NCBI GenBank assembly: GCA_028283655.1
Contig: JAPWKE010000001.1
Location: forward strand, 213,082-277,081
Direction of reading: 5' to 3'
DNA from: Acidobacteriaceae bacterium
GTDB lineage: Bacteria; Acidobacteriota; Terriglobia; Terriglobales; Acidobacteriaceae
DNA: 64,000 nt
In this document: piece by piece, positions 26,282 to 33,452 of the stretch
Layout: each line of letters opens with the position of its first letter
Position numbering within the stretch: position 1 is the stretch's first letter
Program-made: the position numbers and the translations under genes
Notes under the pieces: generated by a model
Databases searched by the model: none
What the model was told of the DNA's origin: nothing
Seen by the model: only the letters and a program-made list of their open reading frames with translations

Positions 26282-27682
26282 ATGCGCCTTGTCCTTTCCG
26301 CCGCCGCACTTCTTGCCGTTTGCACCGTCGCCACCTTTGCCCAGGAACTACCTGCCGCTACCCAGCAGCAGGTAGAAGCCATTGCGCAGAAGGTGCTCAA
26401 AGATACCGGCGTGCCTTCGGCGTCAGTCGCCATTGCGGAGAACGGCAAGGTTGTCTACGCACACTCGTTTGGGCTCGCGAACGTTCAACCGCCGCGGCCC
26501 TCCGTACCGTTGATCGCGTATCCCATCGGCTCGGTCTCCAAGCAGTTCACGGCTGCGGCGATTCTCCTGCTGCAGCAGCAGGGGAAGCTCTCCGTCGACG
26601 ACCCCGTCGCCAAGTACTTCCCGAAGTTCACGCGAGCGAACGACGTCAAGCTTCGCAACCTGCTCACCATGACCTCCGGCTACGAAGACTACGCGCCGCA
26701 GGATTACATCATCCCCGCATGGATGCACGAGGTCTCGCCGCTGAAGAACGTGACCGAGTGGGCGACGAAGCCGCTGGACTTTGAGCCGGGCAGCGAGTGG
26801 CAGTACTCGAACACGAACTATGTGATTCTCGGCCTGATCGTGGAGAAGGTCTCCGGCAAGCCGTTGATGCAGTTCCTGCGCGAAAACATCTTTACGCCGC
26901 TCCAACTGAAGGGCGTCTTCAACACCTACCGAGAGCGCGAGAAGCTCGAAGTCACCGGCTACGTCTCGCACGCGCTTGCGCCTGTCCGTGTGCAGCCGCT
27001 GGAGGCTGCAGGCTGGTACGACGGCGACGGCGATCTTGCCATGCCGCCGTCGACGCTCGCGGAGTGGGACCTCTCCTTCGCGAAGAAGTCACTGCTGTCT
27101 CCCGAGAGCTACAAGATGATGGAGACCGCGTTTACCTTCACAAGCGGTAAACCCTCTAACTATGGCTTCGGAGTGTTTACGCGCACGCTCAACGGCCATC
27201 GCGCACTGGAGCATAGCGGCGAGGTCGGCGGTTACGTCGCAGAAAATATCGCGTTCCCGGACGACGGTGCAGCGATCGTCGTGTTGACGAATGAGGTGGC
27301 TTCTTCGGCGGCCGGCTCCATCGCTCACGGCATCCTTCCGCTGCTCTTCCCTGACTCTGCAAAGCCAGTTGCTGCGTCCGGCGATACGCTGGTCTCGACA
27401 CTACGCACGTTGTTGCCTGAGCTGCAGCAGGCGAAGATTGATCGCAGCGCACTGACCTCAAACGCCGCGTACTACTTCACTCCGGAGACGCTCTCGGACT
27501 TCCAGTCCACGCTCGCTCCGCTGGGCGCGTTGAAGAGCGTGAAGCTTCTGCGGAGCGCACAGCGCGGTGGCATGACCTTTGGTGCTTACAGCGCAGAGTT
27601 TGAGAAGGGCACCGTTCACCTCAGCACGTATCTCACGAAGGACGGCAAGATCGAGCAGTTGCTGGTCGTCGGCAAAGAGTAG
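26282..27682 (+). CDS. Secreted serine hydrolase, class C beta-lactamase/PBP4* family
   Basis: The 466-residue protein begins with a signal peptide ending near TFAQ (ATG 26282; the open frame from 26090 upstream is spurious). The active-site SxxK is SVSK at residues 84-87, the YxN motif is YSNTNY about residue 178, and the third motif appears as EHSGEVGGY. Such enzymes act as peptidases, esterases or beta-lactamases in the periplasm; the substrate is not predictable. The C-terminal third is a separate domain. A small hairpin follows. Confidence 0.88.
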   Translation: MRLVLSAAALLAVCTVATFAQELPAATQQQVEAIAQKVLKDTGVPSASVAIAENGKVVYAHSFGLANVQPPRPSVPLIAYPIGSVSKQFTAAAILLLQQQGKLSVDDPVAKYFPKFTRANDVKLRNLLTMTSGYEDYAPQDYIIPAWMHEVSPLKNVTEWATKPLDFEPGSEWQYSNTNYVILGLIVEKVSGKPLMQFLRENIFTPLQLKGVFNTYREREKLEVTGYVSHALAPVRVQPLEAAGWYDGDGDLAMPPSTLAEWDLSFAKKSLLSPESYKMMETAFTFTSGKPSNYGFGVFTRTLNGHRALEHSGEVGGYVAENIAFPDDGAAIVVLTNEVASSAAGSIAHGILPLLFPDSAKPVAASGDTLVSTLRTLLPELQQAKIDRSALTSNAAYYFTPETLSDFQSTLAPLGALKSVKLLRSAQRGGMTFGAYSAEFEKGTVHLSTYLTKDGKIEQLLVVGKE

Positions 27683-27702
27683 CCGTAGGCTTTAGCCCAC
27701 GG
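27683..27702. terminator. Imperfect hairpin between convergent genes
   Basis: CCGT-GGCT / AGCC-ACGG arms with one A.C mismatch around a TT centre lie in the 35-bp gap between the serine hydrolase and the GT51-like gene. A weak terminator is inferred. Confidence 0.35.
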
Positions 27703-27717
27703 AATAAGGCTTCTCCT

Positions 27718-28377
27718 CTAACGTTTTCCCAACAGCGGTTCGGCACGCGCTCTGCGCCACGCCGAGCCGCTTAGCATTCCTTGCTCACGCATCCGCTGAA
27801 GCACTTCGTTTCTGCGCTGTAGAGCATGGTCAGGGTGCTGGAGCACGGAGCTATACGCAGGCCGCGCGATCAGCCCTGCAAGCAAGGCTCTCTTTGCGGT
27901 GTCGATCTGCAGCGGTGTCTGGTTGAAGAAGCTCTTTGCTGCGGCGTCGATACCGCGCTGCTCATCGCTGAAGTACACCACGTTGAGAAACATCGTCATC
28001 TGCTCTTCGCGAGTAAACTGCCGACGCAGATGCGCGGCCAGGCGCAGCTCCCGCATCTGTCGCACAAACGTCTTCTGCGACGCATCGGGGCAGCTCAGAA
28101 TGCGGGCCAGTTGGACGGTGTAATGCCCATCGGTCGGGTCGCCTTCGGCCGCGCGCAGAGCAGGGAACTGCGGTCTCAACTCTTCGACGGTATAAACGTG
28201 AAGCTTCGGCAGACATCCCGTCGCGTTGGCATCGCCTTCCGTTGCAGGCGTAAACGCTGCGGCAGAAGCGCGGTCATACCCCGCAACCGGCCAGTAATAA
28301 AGCCATGCTCCTACAGCCGCAAAACAGAGCAGAAGAGTGACAGCGATTGCAGTGAACCAGCGAAGAAGTGTTTGCAT
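27718..28377 (-). CDS. Truncated GT51 (peptidoglycan glycosyltransferase)-like membrane protein
   Basis: A single N-terminal membrane anchor (about residues 8-28) precedes a periplasmic part. From about residue 105 on it matches the second half of GT51 transglycosylases: a Lys/Arg-rich helix, the equivalent of the KEEILELYLN motif (REEQMTMFLNVVYF), GIDAAAKSFFNQTP and AKRALLAGLIARP, then the typical arginine-rich ending. The first half, with the catalytic Glu motif (EDxxFxxHxG), is missing and replaced by unrelated sequence. Catalysis is therefore doubtful and a binding or regulatory role is more likely. Its ATG lies inside a 38-bp repeat shared with the next upstream gene. Confidence 0.65.
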   Translation of the reverse strand: MQTLLRWFTAIAVTLLLCFAAVGAWLYYWPVAGYDRASAAAFTPATEGDANATGCLPKLHVYTVEELRPQFPALRAAEGDPTDGHYTVQLARILSCPDASQKTFVRQMRELRLAAHLRRQFTREEQMTMFLNVVYFSDEQRGIDAAAKSFFNQTPLQIDTAKRALLAGLIARPAYSSVLQHPDHALQRRNEVLQRMREQGMLSGSAWRRARAEPLLGKR

Positions 28378-28404
28378 AAGGTGCTGGCCGCAGAGTAGCA
28401 GAGC
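28367..28404. repeat. 38-bp direct repeat, copy 1 (carries start of GT51-like gene)
   Basis: This stretch matches 29499-29536 at 35 of 38 positions in the same orientation. On the minus strand each copy ends with ATGCAAACACT, which is the start (MQTL) of a different gene. Confidence 0.85.
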
Positions 28405-28428
28405 TTGCTCGCCGTTGCTGGTCTTCCG

Positions 28429-28902
28429 TTACTCAGAAGCCGGCTGCTCGTTGATATCTTCGCCCGGTGGCTGGCAAAAAGCATGGCGGTCGCCGTTCCA
28501 GCATTTGAGCACAACGCTCGCAGCATCTCTCTGCCCCCTCGTGGCGGACGGGTCGGTAGAGAGCACTTGCAGGCGACTGCGCTCCTGCTCCAGTTGCGTT
28601 GCGTTTAGCCTGAGGCTGGAAACGAACTGCAGCAGATACGCGGTCATGGCCTTCTTCTCAAAGACCCGACGAAGTGCTTCGTCGTTCACTCGTTCGCTGG
28701 CATTGCCTAGCGCGATCGTGTGAAGACTATCGCCGAGAGTCTCTTTGGTCTGGTCCGGACGATCGAGAAACGTGATGATCGCGTCATCGTTCTCTTCCAG
28801 CCCTGGAAGAGCGGTGAGGAAATGTAGCAACTGCGGGCCATCCGCTGGGAGCAGTCTTGGGCGTACCGATGCTCTAAACTTTGCCTGTTGTTCTGCGTTC
28901 AT
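28429..28902 (-). CDS. C-terminal part of a frameshifted HEAT-like secreted protein
   Basis: This 157-residue frame begins at an ATG with no ribosome binding site. Upstream of that ATG its frame reads SRANKRILAQM, sensible coding that joins the preceding 211-residue frame if one T is dropped from the T6 run (A6 at 28934-28939 on the plus strand). The segment is helical and charged (SLHTIALGNASERVNDEALRR). The family is not recognised. I read it as the second half of one gene, although an overlapping separate gene cannot be excluded. Confidence 0.5.
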   Translation of the reverse strand: MNAEQQAKFRASVRPRLLPADGPQLLHFLTALPGLEENDDAIITFLDRPDQTKETLGDSLHTIALGNASERVNDEALRRVFEKKAMTAYLLQFVSSLRLNATQLEQERSRLQVLSTDPSATRGQRDAASVVLKCWNGDRHAFCQPPGEDINEQPASE

Positions 28903-29509
28903 TTGCGCAAGAATGCGCTTGTTGGCTCTCGATAAAAAACGGGTCAGGAGCCTGCACCAGAACGTCCGGCTCGCGAAGCATCGGAAGGACTAGGTGAATG
29001 AGTTCCTGCAGGCCGGAGCCGCTGAGCTCTGTGGGCTGCAGGGCTAAAAACGCACCCCTGCGAAGGATGAGGTCTGGATCGCGAAGGTGTGCCGCAATCG
29101 TCGGCAGATATTGAACCGGAAGCGAAGCGTACGGGGAGTGCGCCGGACGCTTCGCTCCGGGCAGGTAAAGCAGCCCCAGAAGCATCATCGCGTTCTGGCG
29201 GACTCTCAGGCGCTCATCGCTGGTCCACCGAATGAGCTGAGGGATCGCGTTGTCCCGCTCGGAGGCTGTTGCCTCCTCGGCAACCATGCTGATCTGCAGC
29301 GGGTTCGCAGGAGAGACGTGCTCTGGAAGATGCTCGACAAGGCTGCCAAGCGTGAGATTGGGTTCTGCAGGCGTAGTCGCTGCTCGCTGCGCTGCGCCAT
29401 ACGGCGCAGCCGCACAAAGAGTGCCAGCACAAAGCAACGCGAGCTTCAGCGAAAACCGAGTCTTCACGGCGACCTTCATGCGAGTAACGCAAGGAGCAAG
29501 TGTTTGCAT
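28874..29509 (-). CDS. N-terminal part of a secreted HEAT-repeat-like protein
   Basis: The 211-residue frame has a signal peptide (hydrophobic core LKLALLCAGTLCAAAP, cleavage near GAAQ) followed by HEAT-like helical pairs: IPQLIRWTSDERLRVRQNAMMLLGLL and LPTIAAHLRDPDLILRRGAFLAL. The last residues (about 13 after ESQQ) look out of frame. Coding continues in the overlapping 157-residue frame if a T6 run is one base shorter. The ATG lies inside a 38-bp repeat shared with the GT51-like gene. An internal Met (MKVAVKTRFS) is an alternative start. The function is unknown. Confidence 0.6.
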   Translation of the reverse strand: MQTLAPCVTRMKVAVKTRFSLKLALLCAGTLCAAAPYGAAQRAATTPAEPNLTLGSLVEHLPEHVSPANPLQISMVAEEATASERDNAIPQLIRWTSDERLRVRQNAMMLLGLLYLPGAKRPAHSPYASLPVQYLPTIAAHLRDPDLILRRGAFLALQPTELSGSGLQELIHLVLPMLREPDVLVQAPDPFFIESQQAHSCANERRTTGKV

Positions 29510-29536
29510 ACGGACCTGGCCGCAGAGTAGCAGAGC
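29499..29536. repeat. 38-bp direct repeat, copy 2 (carries start of HEAT-like gene)
   Basis: This is the same element as 28367-28404, with three substitutions. It begins 4 bp before the rnr stop region and spans the RNase R/HEAT gene junction, so the duplicated unit is an intergenic-plus-start segment. Confidence 0.85.
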
Positions 29537-29539
29537 CGT

Positions 29540-32290
29540 CTAGCTCTTGCGGTACTTTGCCCTTTTGGCGTGCTTCAACGTCTTCGAACTCTTCTTCTGC
29601 TTCTCTGCCTTCTTGCGTTCGCCGAACGCGCGCGGCGAGTTGGGGTTTGCGGCCTTGCCGCTCGCAGGTTCTGTACCCGGCAGCAGCGCAAACTGTAACC
29701 GTCGTTGCACGCGGTCGATGCGGTCGAGAACGACCTCCACACGCTGGCCCGGTTTGAAGGTGTGTCCCGAGCGTGCGCCAACGATGGTGCGGTCTGTGTC
29801 GCGGAAGCTCCAGTGATCGCCGGGCAGGGAAGCGATTGGCACCATGCCTTCGATGAACATTTCGTCGAGTTCCACGAAGAAGCCGTACTTGGTCACCGAC
29901 AGAATCATGCCGCCGAAGTCGTCGCCGACTTTGTCCGCCATGAACTTCATCTTCTTCCACTCGATCAGCTCACGCTCGGCTTCGGCCGCACGGCGCTCGG
30001 TCAGTGAACACTCGTTGGCTATGTCGTTCAACTCCGTCACTGACATCGGCCCATCTTCAAACTCACGCTGCTTGCGTGGAGGAGCGGCCTCTTCCTTCCA
30101 CGGCTGCTTGTCCGTCGAGCGAATCGCTCCACCGAGAGGTGACGCACCGTCACGAAGCATCGCCCGCATCAGTCGATGCACGATGAGGTCAGGGTAGCGG
30201 CGAATCGGCGAGGTGAAGTGCGTGTACGAGGGTGAGGCCAGCGCGAAGTGTCCCTCGTTCTGCTCGGCGTAGCGCGCCTGCTTCAGCGAGCGCAGCATCA
30301 TGTAGCTAAGGATGCGTTCTTCGGGGTGTCCGACGATCCTGCGAATGAGCTTTTGATACATCTGCGGCGTGACCGGTACCTGCTCCGGCACTTCGCGTGT
30401 GCGGGCCGGGGCGGCGCTGCGACCGCGTGCGCTGCTCTGCTTCAGCGAGCGCCGGTCACTCTTCATCGTCAGCTTCTTTACCGGCATGGCCCCGATGCCC
30501 AGCGTCTGTCCGAACGAGGCAGCGGTCTCTTCGAAGTCGATGATGCGTTTGGGGTCGGGCATCTCGTGGATGCGGTACATCGAGGGAATCTGCTGCGACT
30601 CCAGCCATGTGGCCACGCACTCGTTCGCGCTCAGCATGAACTCTTCAATCAGCCTGTGCGACCAGCCGCGCTGCGATCGCACAATCGCCTTCATGTTGCC
30701 GTCCGGGTCAAACTGAACCACCGGCTCCGGCAGGTCGAAGTCAATTGAGCCGCGACGCACGCGCTTGCGGTTCAGCCGCAGGGCGAGCTCCAGCATGGCG
30801 TCAAACCGCTTCGGCATCCCGGGCTGTTCCATCTCCACGCGCTCGCGCTCGGCAAGGTCGTCAGCGGTCGGCTCGCTCAGGGCTTCAGGGATGCTGCGCC
30901 CAGCGTTCAGGCACGCCTGCACGCTCGTGTACGTGCAGCGTCGCGCCGAGCGAATGATGCCTTCGGTCACGCGATAGCCCGCGATCTCGCCGTGCGCATC
31001 GATCTCCATGACGCAGCTCATGACGAGGCGGTCTTCCTGCGGGAGCAGAGAGCACATTCCACTCGAAAGTGCGTGCGGGAGCATCGGTACAGCGCGGTCC
31101 GGGAAGTAAACGCTGTTGCCGCGGACGCGTGCCTCGGTATCCAGCGCGGAGCCCGGCCGCACATACGCGCTGACGTCGGCGATGTGCACCTGCAACTCGG
31201 TGTTGCCGTTGGGCAGCGAACGCACCAGGACCGCATCGTCGAAGTCCTTCGCGGTCTCGCCGTCGATCGTCGCGACGGGCAGTTCGCGGAAGTCTTCGCG
31301 GTCGACAAGCTCGTCCTCGCTCAGCGATGCCACCGTTTGCCGCGACTGCTCTGCCGCCTCGATCAGTACGTCGGCCGGGAAGGTGTGCGGTAGATGATGC
31401 TTGCGGATGATGATCTCCACGTCGACACCGAAGTCATCGGGATCTCCCAGCACCTCAAGAACGCGACCCACGGCGGGCTGCCCTCGCTGCGGGAAGCGCG
31501 TAATCTCCACGTCAACGGCCAGGCCTTCCAGCGACAGCTCTTCCGCCGCGCCACGCTTCTTTCGGCTCTTGCGAGCTTCATCGCCCAGCGTTCGATTCGC
31601 GTTGCCCGCACGGTCGATGACGACCTCTGCTCCCTCGGGAATCGCAATCGTGCCGCCCACGCGCTCGTCCAGCGGGGTGACGTAGTTCGTTGTCAGCCCG
31701 GACTCTTGATAGCCTGGCGACCGCCGCGCTGTTCGCGCGTAGTGGAAGATGCCCACTACGGTAGGGTTGCGGCGCGTCAGCACGCGGGCTACCCGACCGG
31801 AACGGCGTCCGTCACGGCCTGGTGGGAACTCGTCCACCAGCACCAGATCGCCGCCCATCGCGCCGTTTAACTCATTCGGAGCCACAAAGATATCGCCGCT
31901 GACCGCTGTCTGCCCCTGCGCGGCTGAGGCCGCATCAGGACGCACAAACCCAAATCCATCGCGATGCAGATCCAGCTTGCCGCTCACCAGTCGATCGCGC
32001 CCACCGCGATCCTCGGCCTCGAAGCCGTCCCAAAGCCCACCGGGAGAGCGCTTTGGCCGCTGCGGAGTCTCCTCCTTCGCTCGCGGCAGCCCCCATTGCT
32101 CGTCGCCCAGGCGCACAAGCTCGCCGCGGGCGACCATGCGGGTCAGTTGCTCCACCAGCAACCGTCGCTCGCGGCCTCCGCCCAGTCCTAGTTCTTTGAC
32201 CAGTTGTTTGTAGCCAGCCTTGTTTCCGGCGGACCGGCCAATCCGGTTTAGAAGCTCTCGATCACTGCGGGGATACGGTCCACGGCCCAT
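29540..32290 (-). CDS. rnr: Ribonuclease R (RNase II family 3'-5' exoribonuclease)
   Basis: RNase R degrades structured RNA processively from the 3' end. The protein is about 916 residues from ATG 32290. A GTG at 32335 would add 15, and neither start has a clear ribosome binding site. Order: N-terminal winged-helix-like region (RELLNRIGRSAG), cold-shock domains, the RNB catalytic domain with ATIDGETAKDFDDAV (the metal-binding Asp cluster) and YTHFTSPIRRYPDLIVHRLM, then a C-terminal S1 domain (GMILSVTKYGFFVELDEMFIEG) and a Lys-rich tail. Confidence 0.93.
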   Translation of the reverse strand: MGRGPYPRSDRELLNRIGRSAGNKAGYKQLVKELGLGGGRERRLLVEQLTRMVARGELVRLGDEQWGLPRAKEETPQRPKRSPGGLWDGFEAEDRGGRDRLVSGKLDLHRDGFGFVRPDAASAAQGQTAVSGDIFVAPNELNGAMGGDLVLVDEFPPGRDGRRSGRVARVLTRRNPTVVGIFHYARTARRSPGYQESGLTTNYVTPLDERVGGTIAIPEGAEVVIDRAGNANRTLGDEARKSRKKRGAAEELSLEGLAVDVEITRFPQRGQPAVGRVLEVLGDPDDFGVDVEIIIRKHHLPHTFPADVLIEAAEQSRQTVASLSEDELVDREDFRELPVATIDGETAKDFDDAVLVRSLPNGNTELQVHIADVSAYVRPGSALDTEARVRGNSVYFPDRAVPMLPHALSSGMCSLLPQEDRLVMSCVMEIDAHGEIAGYRVTEGIIRSARRCTYTSVQACLNAGRSIPEALSEPTADDLAERERVEMEQPGMPKRFDAMLELALRLNRKRVRRGSIDFDLPEPVVQFDPDGNMKAIVRSQRGWSHRLIEEFMLSANECVATWLESQQIPSMYRIHEMPDPKRIIDFEETAASFGQTLGIGAMPVKKLTMKSDRRSLKQSSARGRSAAPARTREVPEQVPVTPQMYQKLIRRIVGHPEERILSYMMLRSLKQARYAEQNEGHFALASPSYTHFTSPIRRYPDLIVHRLMRAMLRDGASPLGGAIRSTDKQPWKEEAAPPRKQREFEDGPMSVTELNDIANECSLTERRAAEAERELIEWKKMKFMADKVGDDFGGMILSVTKYGFFVELDEMFIEGMVPIASLPGDHWSFRDTDRTIVGARSGHTFKPGQRVEVVLDRIDRVQRRLQFALLPGTEPASGKAANPNSPRAFGERKKAEKQKKSSKTLKHAKRAKYRKS

Positions 32291-32335
32291 TCGCCGAGCA
32301 TACCAGTGCACCCGGTCAGCCCATTGCTCGTGCAC

Positions 32336-32671
32336 GGAAAACGTGACCGATTGGCGTCGGCTGGTAGTTCACAGGCGACCCCGCAACACATCGCCAGACG
32401 ACTCCTGCTCTGAATTCAGGAACTTACTGAGAGGTCAGACGGAGCCTTGAGATGGAGGAAGAGATGAGCTCCAAAGTAATCATGCAGTTACTTCAGTAAT
32501 GTTTACTAAAGCATAAATAGATAAGTACTGGAAAACGTTGGACTTAGCCTCTACATGCACCTTACGTTGTAGACATCTGGTTTGTCCAGAGAAACTTTCA
32601 AGCAGTACCGAACTACCAAATTTAGCAGCTTTAGTAACCAATTTCTTTACCGATCTCTAAGGAGTTTCCCC
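32336..32671. other. AT-rich leader region of the peptide array
   Basis: These 336 bp, visibly AT-richer than the surroundings, separate rnr from the first peptide gene and should hold the array promoter. A TTACTTCAGTAA palindrome near 32488 is followed by AT-rich sequence (GCATAAATAG). A 15-codon ORF (32452-32499) has GGAG 7 nt upstream. I could not assign -35/-10 boxes with confidence. Confidence 0.5.
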
Positions 32672-32857
32672 ATGCAGAAGTTCACCGTTCGCGCTCTTGT
32701 CCTGTCCCTCGCTGTTGCCGGCGCCGTCGCCACCACCGTTTCCTCGCAGGCTGCAACCCGCAACCCGCTCACGACCAAGACTGCAGTTTTGACGGACACC
32801 TCTGTCCCGGCTCCCCTGTGCAACCCACGTGGTGTTTCGAAGTGCGGCCTCGACTAA
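32672..32857 (+). CDS. Small secreted peptide, array copy 1 (61 aa)
   Basis: The peptide has a canonical Sec signal sequence: MQKFTVR then a 16-residue hydrophobic core, with cleavage expected after SSQA. A mature region of about 34 residues ends in PAPLCNPRGVSKCGLD, with two cysteines separated by seven residues. The start is the ATG preceded by AAGGAG 8 nt upstream, matching copies 2 and 3; an upstream TTG in frame is not needed. It differs from copies 2 and 3 mainly in signal-sequence codons and a one-residue insertion. No family is recognised. A secreted signal, bacteriocin or matrix peptide is speculation. Confidence 0.8.
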   Translation: MQKFTVRALVLSLAVAGAVATTVSSQAATRNPLTTKTAVLTDTSVPAPLCNPRGVSKCGLD

Positions 32858-32926
32858 TCCGCTGCCGCCTGTAAGTACCTGATTACTCGCTTCGACCATC
32901 CCTGTTCAGCCCTTTAGGAGTTTCCC

Positions 32927-33109
32927 ATGCAGAAGTTCACCGTTCGCACTCTCGTTCTCTCCCTCGCAGTAGCTGGCGCTGTCGCCACCACCGTGTCCTC
33001 GCAGGCTGCCACCCGCCGCCCGCTCTCGACCAAGATTGCTTTGACCGACACCTCTGTCCCGGCTCCCCTGTGCAACCCACGTGGTGTTTCGAAGTGCGGC
33101 CTCGACTAA
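32927..33109 (+). CDS. Small secreted peptide, array copy 2 (60 aa)
   Basis: The layout is the same as copy 1: signal peptide, then a mature region starting near ATRRPL. It has the conserved TDTSVPAP stretch and the LCNPRGVSKCGLD ending. AGGAG lies 6 nt before the ATG. The mature part carries net positive charge, which would suit an exported or membrane-active peptide. It encodes exactly the same protein as copy 3. Confidence 0.85.
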   Translation: MQKFTVRTLVLSLAVAGAVATTVSSQAATRRPLSTKIALTDTSVPAPLCNPRGVSKCGLD

Positions 33110-33179
33110 TCCGCTGCCGCCTGTAAGTACCTGATTACTCGATTCGACCATCCCTGTTCAGCCCTTTAGGAGTTTCCCC

Positions 33180-33362
33180 ATGCAGAAGTTCACCGTTCGC
33201 ACTCTCGTTCTCTCCCTCGCAGTAGCTGGCGCTGTCGCCACCACCGTGTCCTCGCAGGCTGCCACCCGCCGCCCGCTCTCGACCAAGATTGCTTTGACCG
33301 ACACCTCTGTTCCGGCTCCTCTGTGCAACCCACGTGGTGTTTCGAAGTGCGGCCTCGACTAA
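33180..33362 (+). CDS. Small secreted peptide, array copy 3 (60 aa)
   Basis: The protein is identical to copy 2, with two silent substitutions near the end of the gene. AGGAG lies 7 nt before the ATG. It is the last copy, and downstream sequence diverges right after the stop codon (TAATCCG). The next gene, a polytopic membrane protein, begins about 90 bp later on the same strand. Confidence 0.85.
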   Translation: MQKFTVRTLVLSLAVAGAVATTVSSQAATRRPLSTKIALTDTSVPAPLCNPRGVSKCGLD

Positions 33363-33452
33363 TCCGCGTATGACCCTTAGGTTGTAGGAAAAGAATTGTG
33401 ACAGCGCGCTCGGTAGGGGGATACCATAAAGGTCTCACTCGGAGTGCGTTCT

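Larger units (their letters stand above)
32672..33362 (+). repeat. Three-copy tandem gene array with about 253-bp unit
   Basis: Three peptide genes follow at spacings of 255 and 253 bp. The two 69-70-bp spacers are identical except for one substitution and a one-base length difference, and both end in TTTAGGAGTTTCCC before the ATG. Copies 2 and 3 differ at only two positions inside the gene. Copies 1 and 2 are identical over the last roughly 60 bp of the gene and across the spacer. Confidence 0.95.

Noticed and set aside
32672-33362. Possible CRISPR-like array or degenerate insertion sequence
   Set aside because: The repeated unit is a whole 253-bp gene plus spacer, not a short repeat with unique spacers. 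There are no terminal inverted repeats or transposase.
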